A DNA stretch of 45,634 nt from a virus, in IMG/VR virus record IMGVR_UViG_3300005466_000042, positions 1 through 45,634 of that record; one strand, given 5' to 3'. Of the stretch, positions 32,420-39,626 are shown in pieces. The position numbers were made by a program, and so were the translations under genes. The notes beneath the pieces were generated by a model. The model worked only from the letters and a program-made list of their open reading frames with translations. It ran no database searches and was not told the origin of the DNA. Position 1 is the stretch's first letter, and every line of letters starts with the position of its first letter.

Positions 32420-33072
32420 CGCATCCCCCGACTTGCCCAGACCCCAACGAACGGGCCCACGATTTGCGCAACGACCCCAGGATGGGCGGCGGGGCGGGGC
32501 TTCGGGTCAGGCGCCTTGCTCCGTTTTGCCATCTCGGCCGCGATGTCCAGCTCGTACGCGAGCACGCATCCTTCGCAGAACAGGCCGCGCACGTCACACA
32601 TGACCCGCACCAAGACGTTCTCCGTGCCGCCACAGCGACCGTTCGAGCACGTCAGCGGCTGGGCCTTCTCGACGACGGGCGGGGGCGCGCACGTCGTCGG
32701 GCAGTCGCAGGAGTACCCGGGCCGCCTGTCGACGGTGGGACACTTCGTCGTCTCGGTCACCGGGGCGCCGGCGAAGGCACCGGCCTTTCCTGCGTGCTCC
32801 TCGCACATTCGCGAAAAGCCCTCAATGCTCTTGGCGTACCCGGCGTCTTTCGAGCAACCAATCTCCCAGCACTCCCGATAGTTAGGCCTCGGGGTGTACT
32901 TCATCCAACCAGCAGCAAGCTTCCGCTCTACCGGCGCGGGAGGTTCGACTGCGCGCCAGCCGAGTCCCTCCCAAAACTCTGGGGTTCCTGCCGCAGCGGT
33001 TTCGTCGCAGAATACCCCGTTACCGAACGTTGAGTGCACAAGCTTCTGCCCAATCACCCATTTCGTGCTCAT
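32416..33072 (-). CDS. hypothetical protein with several Cys pairs
   Basis: A 218-residue product starting at ATG 33072, with ATGA overlap. The N-terminus (KWVIGQKLVHSTFGNGVFC) resembles small beta-barrel modules of the type seen in helicase-associated and CarD-like folds. The rest carries Cys-x-Cys and Cys-x2-Cys pairs (CSNGRC, CDVRGLFCEGC) and ends in a Pro-rich tail. Function unknown. Confidence 0.55.
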   Translation of the reverse strand: MSTKWVIGQKLVHSTFGNGVFCDETAAAGTPEFWEGLGWRAVEPPAPVERKLAAGWMKYTPRPNYRECWEIGCSKDAGYAKSIEGFSRMCEEHAGKAGAFAGAPVTETTKCPTVDRRPGYSCDCPTTCAPPPVVEKAQPLTCSNGRCGGTENVLVRVMCDVRGLFCEGCVLAYELDIAAEMAKRSKAPDPKPRPAAHPGVVAQIVGPFVGVWASRGMR

Positions 33073-33428
33073 CGTGTCGCTCCTCCCTTGGATCGTGCCC
33101 TGTCCGGACAGTCTTGGTTGTGAGTGACCGGCTTCTCGTCGGTGCCGCCGCAGCACGGGAACCGCTGGGCCTGAGCCGCCGCCCTCGAAGGCCCCTCCTT
33201 GGCCCGCGCGGGGCGCGTTGGTTTTGTGGCCGCGTCGATGGCCTCGATTGCCATCCAACATTTATCGCAACGAGTTCGTTCGGCTGCGCGCGCCAGCTCG
33301 TGATTGCGCAACATTCGCAGCGCGGGAGCGATGGCGCGGCGGATTCGGGCGCGCTCCTCTTTTGCCCCGGCGAACTCGCCGACACTGACCGCCTCTCGTA
33401 TCGCTGGGTTCGGTTTCTTCGTCGCCAT
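33069..33428 (-). CDS. small protein with Cys motifs
   Basis: A 119-residue product. Helical Arg/Ala-rich N-terminal half, a CDKC pair, a disordered basic middle, and CCGGTDEKPVTHNQDC with two Cys, a His and a final Cys, which resembles a short zinc-binding tail common in phage zinc-ribbon fragments. The start lies in the duplicated intergenic cassette (33425-33444). Confidence 0.55.
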   Translation of the reverse strand: MATKKPNPAIREAVSVGEFAGAKEERARIRRAIAPALRMLRNHELARAAERTRCDKCWMAIEAIDAATKPTRPARAKEGPSRAAAQAQRFPCCGGTDEKPVTHNQDCPDRARSKGGATR

Positions 33429-33610
33429 CAGCCTTGCTCCTTGCGCTTTTTAGGCGCTCGCCATTTGCGATCGAGAACCTTTGTCAGTGCCGGCACGAGC
33501 TGCTCGAACTCGGCGACGATCGACAGCGCAACGTTGCGTTGTTCGCCCGTGTATTTGAAAATCGTGTAGGCGACGGCTTCTCGGTTGTCGATTGTAAGCT
33601 TGGGTCCCAT
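33428..33610 (-). CDS. small basic protein
   Basis: A 60-residue product starting TGATGG in the second copy of the duplicated cassette. Helical and basic at the C-terminus, ending KRKEQG. No family recognised. Confidence 0.55.
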   Translation of the reverse strand: MGPKLTIDNREAVAYTIFKYTGEQRNVALSIVAEFEQLVPALTKVLDRKWRAPKKRKEQG

Positions 33611-33777
33611 CAGCCTTGCTCCTTGCTCAACGGCAGCGCCTCAAAAGTCATCGCCCCGCAGGTGTCGCATCCGTGTTGCGTGGTCTTTCCCGTGTCCACT
33701 CCACGTGCGTGCTCGCGACAAAACCAGGCGTAGCTGGTCGTGTCATTCGGCAGCCGGATTTCGTAGACCCGGATCAT
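33610..33777 (-). CDS. small zinc-binding-type protein
   Basis: A 55-residue product from ATG 33777. Beta-rich start (MIRVYEIRLPNDTTSYAWFC), His-Ala, then HGCDTCG with a Cys-x2-Cys pair; four Cys/His in zinc-ribbon order. It ends LPLSKEQG, overlapping the Shine-Dalgarno of the next gene. The layout is that of small phage zinc-ribbon proteins. Confidence 0.6.
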   Translation of the reverse strand: MIRVYEIRLPNDTTSYAWFCREHARGVDTGKTTQHGCDTCGAMTFEALPLSKEQG

Positions 33778-34361
33778 GGCTGGCTCAACTTGTCCGCCAG
33801 CGCCCGGACGGTATCGGCCACCTCGCCACGCTTCGCAGGAAGCGCCAGGGGAGGCGTTACGCCTCCGATGGGCACTCGGACCGGGACGCCTCCGAAAGAC
33901 CCGCGCAAGGGCTCCCCTCGCAGCGTGGCGGTGTCCTTCTCGGCAAACGCCTCGTACAACCGGGCGAACTCCTTTCGCACCCAGACTAGGTCGGGAATCG
34001 ACTTGGCGCACAGTTCGACCCACCCGCCCGTCGACCGGACCACGGCGTTGACCAGCGGACCGAAGTCGACCGAGGTCGTGTAGTCGTGCTTGTCCATGGC
34101 GCCGCGGACGGCGTCCCAGGCGTCAGCGATGCGCGCCTCCATAACCTTGGCGCCCGTCTTGCCGGCGAATGCCAGCAACTCGGCGGGGCTCGGCATAAAC
34201 TTGGACTCCCGCAGCGCCCGCTTGCAGACCATGCCCACCTCGTCCACGGTCAGGTCTTCCAGCGCCAGGAGGTACCCCTGTGCTGCCGCGTCGCTCAACG
34301 GCTGGCGGAACGTCTCTGAGAGCATGGTCACGGCGGCGGCGATGGACTGAGTCTTGGTCAC
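33774..34361 (-). CDS. DUF6475-like replication accessory protein (helicase-loader candidate)
   Basis: GTG 34361 is in a GTGA overlap with the DUF1376 gene and has AAGGAAGG upstream. The 195-residue product reads FMPSPAELLAFAG, then AWDAVRGAMDKHDYTTSVDFGPLVNAVVRSTGGW and LCAKSIPDLVWVRKEF, a pattern I recognise from DUF6475 phage proteins that sit next to replication initiators. By analogy with lambda P this could load the host helicase; that role is inference from neighbourhood. Confidence 0.65.
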   Translation of the reverse strand: MTKTQSIAAAVTMLSETFRQPLSDAAAQGYLLALEDLTVDEVGMVCKRALRESKFMPSPAELLAFAGKTGAKVMEARIADAWDAVRGAMDKHDYTTSVDFGPLVNAVVRSTGGWVELCAKSIPDLVWVRKEFARLYEAFAEKDTATLRGEPLRGSFGGVPVRVPIGGVTPPLALPAKRGEVADTVRALADKLSQP

Positions 34362-35266
34362 TTGGCACCTTCCTTGGCGAGAATCGAGGCGAACGCGTTG
34401 CGGGTGGCTGTCGATGGCACGCCCTTGGCGCTGCCGTTTGAACCTGGCAGGCGAGCATATGAGGCCGGGTCGTCTTGCCATCGTTTGCCGTTGAGCCACG
34501 ACGCCGGATGCGGAATCTTGGTGTCGTCGACTGCCTTCTGGGCGGCCCAGAAGCGCTCTTGAGCTATCCACCCCGCCCAGACGGCTTCCCGGTTGTCGTC
34601 CGTCACGTTCTTGGCCCAGGCGCGCTCTGCCGCATCCCTGGCCACCTTGCGCGGATACCCGGCATACCAAACCCCAAACCCGTTCCCGAATGGCTGTGCC
34701 TCTGGCCCTGATTTCTGAACATGACTTTGGCTATGACTCTGACTGGCTTGGCGGTCGCTTAGCACTTGCTTAGCACTTGCTCGGCGCTTGCTTCTTGGCG
34801 CGCTGCCTCCGATGGCCCCGCGGGCACGCTGTTGGGCGGCGTACTCCGCTGCGCGCTGGTGCTCAGCGGCCAGGCGCTTCTGACTGATCATTCCGTTGCC
34901 GACGTCGAAGAAGAAACGCCCGATGGCCCCCCAGATGCTTTTCCATCTCTCTGCCGAGTCCACCCGCGCCAGGCGCCGAAGTCGATCTTGGTCAGCCTCA
35001 AGCTGCGCCCCGCGGCGCCACATATGAAACAGGAGCAGCAGAAGGGCGCCGTTCTCCTCCGTGCTCAGGTCGCCCGTGTCTGCGAGGTAGTCTCCTACGT
35101 AGAACTTCAGGTAGATATCGGAAGCGCCCAACGCGGGCCCCTCGTCTGCCTCAAACCCGGAACCTCCCCTGCTACCGGTCGGTGCGTGCCAGCCAGCGGG
35201 AGAGGAGATGCCGGGATTGAGACGGGCGAAGAGTTCATGACTGGCACGCAAGTCGATCTGTACCAC
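34358..35266 (-). CDS. DUF1376-containing replication initiator-like protein
   Basis: A 302-residue product. GTG 35266 has GGAGG 7 bases upstream. Residues about 50-115 are a DUF1376 domain (YLKFYVGDYLADTGDLSTEENGALLLLL, then W and a basic loop), which recurs in phage replication proteins of the lambda O type. The C-terminal half contains a helical domain with WLNGKRWQDDP, typical of the C-terminal part of such proteins. Between them lie Ser/Gln/His-rich residues encoded by short direct repeats at 34759-34791. It would bind the phage origin and recruit the helicase. Confidence 0.75.
   Translation of the reverse strand: MVQIDLRASHELFARLNPGISSPAGWHAPTGSRGGSGFEADEGPALGASDIYLKFYVGDYLADTGDLSTEENGALLLLLFHMWRRGAQLEADQDRLRRLARVDSAERWKSIWGAIGRFFFDVGNGMISQKRLAAEHQRAAEYAAQQRARGAIGGSAPRSKRRASAKQVLSDRQASQSHSQSHVQKSGPEAQPFGNGFGVWYAGYPRKVARDAAERAWAKNVTDDNREAVWAGWIAQERFWAAQKAVDDTKIPHPASWLNGKRWQDDPASYARLPGSNGSAKGVPSTATRNAFASILAKEGAK
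34759..34791. repeat. 11-base direct repeats in the replication gene, origin candidate
   Basis: TTAGCACTTGC occurs twice in tandem (34759-34769 and 34770-34780) and once in a weaker form (TCGGCGCTTGC, 34781-34791). Just to the left, 34711-34740 is unusually AT-rich for this genome and contains a repeated ATGACT. Short iterons beside AT-rich DNA inside the initiator gene is the layout of the lambda origin. Confidence 0.4.
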
Positions 35267-35352
35267 GGTTCGCCTCCATGTGTGAAAAGAAAATGCTCGT
35301 CTCTCCGAGCCGTCAAGCCTTCGCCTTTGACCCTCCGCGATGCTGCTCTCAG

Positions 35353-35499
35353 TTACGGTGGTTGGGGCGCCTCTTCTGGGGCTTTCTGCATCCCGCGATC
35401 GCCATGCGGGCAGTAGCGCAACAGGCGTTCGGTGGCCGACACGTCACCCAGAGACGCTCGGTCTTGCCGCTGGGCTGTCGCCCCCAGCTCCGAAATCAT
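35353..35499 (-). CDS. 48-residue hypothetical protein
   Basis: ATG 35499 overlaps the stop of the upstream membrane microprotein (ATGA). Polar, Gln/Arg-rich with one Cys and a Pro-rich end. No family. About 85 untranslated bases separate it from the DUF1376 gene; that gap shows TTGACG near its middle but no convincing -10. Confidence 0.4.
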   Translation of the reverse strand: MISELGATAQRQDRASLGDVSATERLLRYCPHGDRGMQKAPEEAPQPP

Positions 35500-35582
35500 T
35501 TGACCTCGCTCAGCAACCCAAACAGCCCCATGGCCACGATGAGCAGCCACCAGGCGAACTCGGGCACGGCGTAGCGGTTCAC
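35496..35582 (-). CDS. 28-residue single-TM microprotein
   Basis: GTG 35582 overlaps the upstream stop and GGAGG lies ahead. Nearly the whole peptide is one hydrophobic helix (FAWWLLIVAMGLFGLL) with short charged ends. The overlaps on both sides support translation. Function unknown. Confidence 0.45.
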   Translation of the reverse strand: MNRYAVPEFAWWLLIVAMGLFGLLSEVK

Positions 35583-35788
35583 TTGCCCTCCAGGTACGGG
35601 CCGACGTCGCCGACTCCAGGGTCGCCCTTCAGCTTCTGTAGCTTCTGCGCCTGGTCGGCGAGGTTGCCAATTTGCGCGAGGTCATCACAGGCGCCTTGGT
35701 GCGTATCCTCGGTGGACATACGCAAAATTGCCTTCAGGGCCTGTCGCAGATGCTGTGATTCGTCACATCCGCACTTTTCGATCTTCAT
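35579..35788 (-). CDS. small helical protein with N-terminal Cys pair
   Basis: A 69-residue product. CGC near the start, then a helix with His and Gln, one more Cys and a Lys/Gly-rich end. It overlaps the 16-residue mini-gene upstream and the membrane microprotein downstream. Function unknown. Confidence 0.5.
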   Translation of the reverse strand: MKIEKCGCDESQHLRQALKAILRMSTEDTHQGACDDLAQIGNLADQAQKLQKLKGDPGVGDVGPYLEGK

Positions 35789-35835
35789 GTCGTGGCCTCC
35801 TTGCTCAGCGGCAACAGTTCGATTTCTCTGGTCAC
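35785..35835 (-). CDS. 16-residue mini-ORF, possible translational coupler
   Basis: GTG 35835 overlaps the stop of the DnaA-like gene and the TGA overlaps the next ATG. It contains LPLSKE, also found at the end of the gene at 33610. Those codons form an AAGGAG Shine-Dalgarno for the next gene. It may be a remnant of a small gene kept as a reinitiation cassette. Confidence 0.35.
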   Translation of the reverse strand: MTREIELLPLSKEATT

Positions 35836-36197
35836 GGTTGCAGTCTCCCGGCGAGCGTCAGCAGCTTGCGCTCGATATTCATGACGTCGCGCCACAGCTT
35901 GTCGTCGCGGATGGACTTGGTATCTATCGTCTTCACGGCGTGAATCACCGTCGAATGGTCGCGCTCGAATGCCCGCCCGATGTCCGGGTAACTCATCGCG
36001 AGCAGCCGTCGACATAGGTACATCGCCACCATGCGAGGGCGGGCGACGGCCGGCCAGCGACGCGTGCTGCACATCCAGTCAAGGCGCACGTTGTAGTACG
36101 TTGCCACCTCCGCGCGGATGTTCTTCGCCGGCAGGTCGACTGCATCGACAACGGGAACGATAACCTCGGCGTCCGTCTCCAGGTCGGCGGGCTTCAT
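35832..36197 (-). CDS. stand-alone DnaA domain IV (DnaA-box-binding) protein
   Basis: A 121-residue product from ATG 36197. It matches the DnaA C-terminal domain: VATYYNVRLDWMCS (31-44), the conserved ARPRMVAMYLCRRLL (52-66), SYPDIGRAFERDHSTVIHAV (69-88) with the DHST recognition helix at 80-83. The AAA+ domain and the domain I helicase-contact region are absent. Such a protein could bind DnaA boxes at the phage or host origin, either aiding phage replication or competing with host DnaA. Confidence 0.85.
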   Translation of the reverse strand: MKPADLETDAEVIVPVVDAVDLPAKNIRAEVATYYNVRLDWMCSTRRWPAVARPRMVAMYLCRRLLAMSYPDIGRAFERDHSTVIHAVKTIDTKSIRDDKLWRDVMNIERKLLTLAGRLQP

Positions 36198-36517
36198 GGT
36201 GCGCCCTTGCCGAAGTCTTTCACGAGTCGCGCCGTCCGGTGAAGCGGGTTCCCGTCCAGGCACGCCTGGGCTCGCAGTCGTCGCTTAACCCGCTCCTCCG
36301 GCTCGTCGCACTTCTTCCCGTCCTTGTCCATGCCCGGCCACGGCTCGACGAGCTTCAGGTGGCGCGCCATCTGGACGAAGAACCGCCCGCATGCCTGACA
36401 CTTCTCGTTGTGCTTTCCGCATTTGGTGCAGACGCCGCCCCAGACGATGCCGCTCTCCGACTCGACGATAGTCAGCACGCCGTCGCAGCAGTCGCCGACG
36501 CATTCGACCTCGCTCAT
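36194..36517 (-). CDS. zinc-ribbon protein
   Basis: A 107-residue product with Cys pairs at CVGDCC, CTKCG and CQACG, the last two giving a treble-clef or zinc-ribbon spacing, then a helical, basic C-terminal half. It lies between the DnaA-like gene and further small early genes. DNA binding is plausible but not shown. Confidence 0.6.
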   Translation of the reverse strand: MSEVECVGDCCDGVLTIVESESGIVWGGVCTKCGKHNEKCQACGRFFVQMARHLKLVEPWPGMDKDGKKCDEPEERVKRRLRAQACLDGNPLHRTARLVKDFGKGAP

Positions 36518-36753
36518 GACAGGTCACCAAGTAGGCGCTCGACGACAGCAGTCTCCGCGGCGGTCAACTGACCGAGTCCCTTCGCGCGCGTCAGCCAGAC
36601 GTCAACCGCTTCCGCTGGCGACTGGTCGTCCTCTTCTTCTCGGCGGTCGCATTCGTGACAAACGCATTCGTGGTCATCGTAGAGCGCCTGAAGCGCGGAC
36701 AGCTTGGATTCCAGGGAGTCGATTTCCCGTTGCTTCTCGTCGCAATCGCTCAT
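36514..36753 (-). CDS. small acidic coiled-coil protein with Cys motif
   Basis: A 79-residue product from ATG 36753. Helix (KQREIDSLESKLSALQAL) followed by CVCHEC, an acidic stretch, and a Leu-rich C-terminal helix. Function unknown. ATGA overlaps on both sides. Confidence 0.55.
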   Translation of the reverse strand: MSDCDEKQREIDSLESKLSALQALYDDHECVCHECDRREEEDDQSPAEAVDVWLTRAKGLGQLTAAETAVVERLLGDLS

Positions 36754-36980
36754 CGCGCCACTCGCTCTCTCGCGGCGTTCCGCAGGGTGATACGGCCAAG
36801 CTTGCTGTCCAGCTTTGTGATCCAGTCTCGCGGCACCGCCCGGCGTTCGCCCGACTCCAGCTCGATGCCGATGGGCTGGCTGCCCACGTTGACCACGCCG
36901 GGGACGTTCTCCTGGCCAAGGACGACGCGGCAGCGGGCGCCGCGGTCGGGGCCGCTCCGGATGACGTACTCGCCGCTCAT
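36750..36980 (-). CDS. small hypothetical protein
   Basis: A 76-residue product from ATG 36980, overlapping the Sak4-like gene. Beta-rich (YVIRSGPDRGARCRVVLGQENVPGVVNVG), with an Arg-rich end. It has the look of a small beta-barrel. Function unknown. Confidence 0.5.
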   Translation of the reverse strand: MSGEYVIRSGPDRGARCRVVLGQENVPGVVNVGSQPIGIELESGERRAVPRDWITKLDSKLGRITLRNAARERVAR

Positions 36981-37954
36981 GCCGCCCTCTTTGCAAGCTC
37001 CGCCCGGATGGCCTCGCGTTGCTCCGTTGTCCACTTCAGTCGCTTGCCGTTTGCGGCGTCCTTCGCGTCGGCGTACGTCGGCGCGATGGCGATGGCGTCG
37101 AGCAGGTCTTGCAACGCCTCGGGCGTCGGGGCGTCCGTGGTCGGATCGGCAGCAGGCGGCGCGGCCTTCTGCGCAGGCACACCTCCGGCCTCCCATCGCG
37201 CGATCTTCTCGCCGATATCTTCGGTGAGTTGCGACCCTGGCTTGATGAAGTCACGGAAGTAGCTCGGCACGCGCACCCATCCCTTCTCGCCCTCTCTCTC
37301 GGGGACTTGCGGGCACCCGTCGGAGCCGGGATTCAACAGCAGGCGCAACGGGAATTCGTAGATGAACTCGGACCCTGTAATCGGCATGCTGCCGAGCTTC
37401 TCTGGGTCGTGGCCCTTTTCGAGCTTCAGCTTTTCCTTGGTACGGAAACATCCGATGATGCTGACACGCGCTTGCAGGAGCGTGTTGATCATCTGCCGCC
37501 GCGCCATCTTCGGCTTCTTCCAGGCCAGCATTTGCACGCGCTCTGCCTTCTTGTCGTCGCCCCCACTGAGCCGCTCTAATTCCTCTTCGAACTGTTCCAG
37601 CATGCCGCCGAGGCTTTCATGCTCATGGGAGAACGAGTCGACGATAATGACGCTCGCTCCTGCCTTCATGCACACCTGGCACGCTTCCAGGTAGCGCAGC
37701 GACGAGAACGGTGCGCCGAATGACAGGTGCTCAAAGTCAAACGTCTCTGGCGGCGCGGCCTTGCCGTTGGCCGGCGCGTAGACCAGGGCGCGGTCAGCCT
37801 CCGTGTCAATCACGGCAATCTTTCCGCCCGTGACGCGGACGATGCCGGTGGCCAGGCGAAGCGCACTTTTGGTCTTGCCACCACCCGATCCGCCACCCAG
37901 CGCGATCCAGGATGGAGCGGCAGAACGGACGGCCTTCTTCAGCTCGAAGGCCAT
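36977..37954 (-). CDS. Sak4-like RecA-fold ATPase (recombination)
   Basis: A 325-residue product. Walker A GGSGGGKTKS at 21-30, Walker B-like VIIVDS at 102-107, and a central domain with ARRQMINTLLQARVSIIGCFRTKEKLKLE. This is the AAA_24/Sak4 family: RecA-core proteins of phages that anneal or assist recombination of single-stranded DNA. The C-terminal tail is Ala/Pro-rich with a short helix. It lies next to the PD-(D/E)XK exonuclease, a typical pairing. Confidence 0.8.
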   Translation of the reverse strand: MAFELKKAVRSAAPSWIALGGGSGGGKTKSALRLATGIVRVTGGKIAVIDTEADRALVYAPANGKAAPPETFDFEHLSFGAPFSSLRYLEACQVCMKAGASVIIVDSFSHEHESLGGMLEQFEEELERLSGGDDKKAERVQMLAWKKPKMARRQMINTLLQARVSIIGCFRTKEKLKLEKGHDPEKLGSMPITGSEFIYEFPLRLLLNPGSDGCPQVPEREGEKGWVRVPSYFRDFIKPGSQLTEDIGEKIARWEAGGVPAQKAAPPAADPTTDAPTPEALQDLLDAIAIAPTYADAKDAANGKRLKWTTEQREAIRAELAKRAA

Positions 37955-37956
37955 GA

Positions 37957-38814
37957 CTAGAAATCCACTCCGGGATTCGTTCCCATATCCGTGTCCATCT
38001 CCTCAGCCAGCTTGAACGCCGACACCTTCACCGGGTTGCCACCCGCGTAGCCAGGGAACACGCCAGTCCGCAGGCACTCTCCCCAAAGCCTCTTGGCGCG
38101 TCGCCAGCGACGTTCTCCGTACTCTTTGGCTTCTCCACCAAGCGGACGAACGTTCACGTCGTACGGCGCGGACGTTTCGCAGAAGGCCAGCTTGAACTCG
38201 ACCCGTCCGGCCGCGTCTGGCCAGTTCGTTTCGATACCCTCGACATACGCGGCGACTTGCGTTGCATAGTCGTACGTGACCACCACGCGGTCGGTAGCGC
38301 CGTCGCTGGCCACGTCAACAGACTTCAGGTCGATGATGACAGCCGACGCCGCGTCAGGCGCGATGATCAAGTGATCGAGCTTCCCGCGGCATGGGACGCC
38401 GTCGGATTCCCAATCAACCTTGACTTGCGACTGACCTGACAGTTCGATGCCCTGCGCTTTCAGAGCCGTCTTCCATGCAGAAATGATCTTCTCGTACCCG
38501 GCGAGCTTCGCAGCCATGATCGGAATCTTCCCGTCCGCCGCAACTGCATCGCGGAACTCCTGCGCGGCCTTCGTCTTCCAATCCGTGGCCGGCTGGCCAT
38601 CTGCCTTGACAACGCGGCACACGACAATCTCCGGGCCGACGCCCAGAAGGAGGCGATCCATAATCCGCCCGCGCTCCTTCGCGTCGCTGTCCTCGCTTTC
38701 AGCTGCCCCACCCAAGCGGTGATATTCCCACGCGGCTTTCGCGCTGCGCTCTAGTAGTATTTTTGCGCACGTCGGCGATAGCCGCGGAACCTCGGCGCCC
38801 CACGGCGTGGTCAT
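37957..38814 (-). CDS. PD-(D/E)XK exonuclease (RecE/Cas4-like)
   Basis: A 285-residue product. Catalytic core visible: CRGKLDHLI (Asp147), AVIIDLKSV (Asp162 and Lys164), and YDYATQVAAYV (183-191), as in DUF3799/RecE-type phage exonucleases. The upstream gene order and the adjacent Sak4-like ATPase suggest a two-component recombination module that resects double-strand ends and anneals them. Located three bases upstream of the ATPase start. Confidence 0.85.
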   Translation of the reverse strand: MTTPWGAEVPRLSPTCAKILLERSAKAAWEYHRLGGAAESEDSDAKERGRIMDRLLLGVGPEIVVCRVVKADGQPATDWKTKAAQEFRDAVAADGKIPIMAAKLAGYEKIISAWKTALKAQGIELSGQSQVKVDWESDGVPCRGKLDHLIIAPDAASAVIIDLKSVDVASDGATDRVVVTYDYATQVAAYVEGIETNWPDAAGRVEFKLAFCETSAPYDVNVRPLGGEAKEYGERRWRRAKRLWGECLRTGVFPGYAGGNPVKVSAFKLAEEMDTDMGTNPGVDF

Positions 38815-39065
38815 TTGGCCGCCTCGCCTTCAAGGGCGATGTTCCCCGCCAACACGAACGCGCCCAGGATGTCGTATGCCTGGAACACGTCGAACGGCGT
38901 GTCCTTGGTGACGAGCTGTTCGATCTTCTTGTCACTCGACAGATCGCACCGCGTGCAGACGTTCATCCGCTTCCCGTCTCGCTCGATCACTAGCGCGGCC
39001 GGCCCTGCAAACGCCTCGCACCGGCATCCCCTGCGACACTCGCACTCTCCGAACGGGAAGCTCAC
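38811..39065 (-). CDS. small protein with Cys-rich N-terminus
   Basis: An 84-residue product. CECRRGCRC near the start and CTRC further on make a possible zinc site; the C-terminal half is a hydrophobic helix (DVFQAYDILGAFVLAGNI). It overlaps the exonuclease gene by ATGA. Function unknown. Confidence 0.55.
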   Translation of the reverse strand: MSFPFGECECRRGCRCEAFAGPAALVIERDGKRMNVCTRCDLSSDKKIEQLVTKDTPFDVFQAYDILGAFVLAGNIALEGEAAK

Positions 39066-39382
39066 TTGGCCGCCGCCTTCCGCGCCCGCGGCTTTTTGCC
39101 TGTGACCTCGAAAAACAGCCTGACGACCTCGGCCTTGCGCTCTTTGATCTCAGCCCGCCGTTCCTTCACGCCCGCCAGGTTCAACTCCAACGCCATCTCG
39201 GCAATCTTGAGCGCCCGTACGGCATCGGCGAGCGGGTCAGATGGGGCGGGCCCAGTGGAGGGCGTGGGCGTCCTGGCAGCCCGCTCCACGGCCATCTTTG
39301 CGACTTTGTCCTCAAGCGCGGCCGTCTCGTTGTCTCGCAGAATCAGGTCGCGGTTAAGCGTCGGGAAAGTTACGTCAGCCAT
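39062..39382 (-). CDS. small helical protein
   Basis: ATG 39382 has AAGGAGACC at good spacing. The 106-residue product has an early strand, a Pro-rich linker and a long C-terminal helix with Lys/Arg/Glu and a KPRARKAAAK tail. The same frame stays open further upstream to 39694, but its codon use there is poorer than that of the 51-residue gene in another frame. Confidence 0.6.
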   Translation of the reverse strand: MADVTFPTLNRDLILRDNETAALEDKVAKMAVERAARTPTPSTGPAPSDPLADAVRALKIAEMALELNLAGVKERRAEIKERKAEVVRLFFEVTGKKPRARKAAAK

Positions 39383-39405
39383 GGTCGTGGTCTCCTTCGT
39401 TTCGA

Positions 39406-39561
39406 CTACTTCGTTGCGCCGCTGATTCGGAGCAGCTTCGGACTCGCCAGCGCCCGATCCACCGGCGTTAGTCGCAAGTAAGCCCGCAGGGACATGGTCG
39501 TGCCAGTCGACTTGCGGTCTTGGCGAAACGATTTGCGGACGAACTTCATCATCGTGATCAT
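39406..39561 (-). CDS. 51-residue basic protein
   Basis: ATG 39561 has GAAGGAGACC upstream, the same Shine-Dalgarno context as the next two genes. Arg/Lys/Thr-rich with a helix (MSLRAYLRLTPVDRALA). Codon third positions are GC-rich here, unlike the competing frame, which supports this reading. Function unknown. Confidence 0.5.
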   Translation of the reverse strand: MITMMKFVRKSFRQDRKSTGTTMSLRAYLRLTPVDRALASPKLLRISGATK

Positions 39562-39626
39562 GTTGGGTCTCCTTCAATTGGAATCGCTCGCCGTCGGCAA
39601 GCAGGATGGTTATCGGCATTGTCGGA

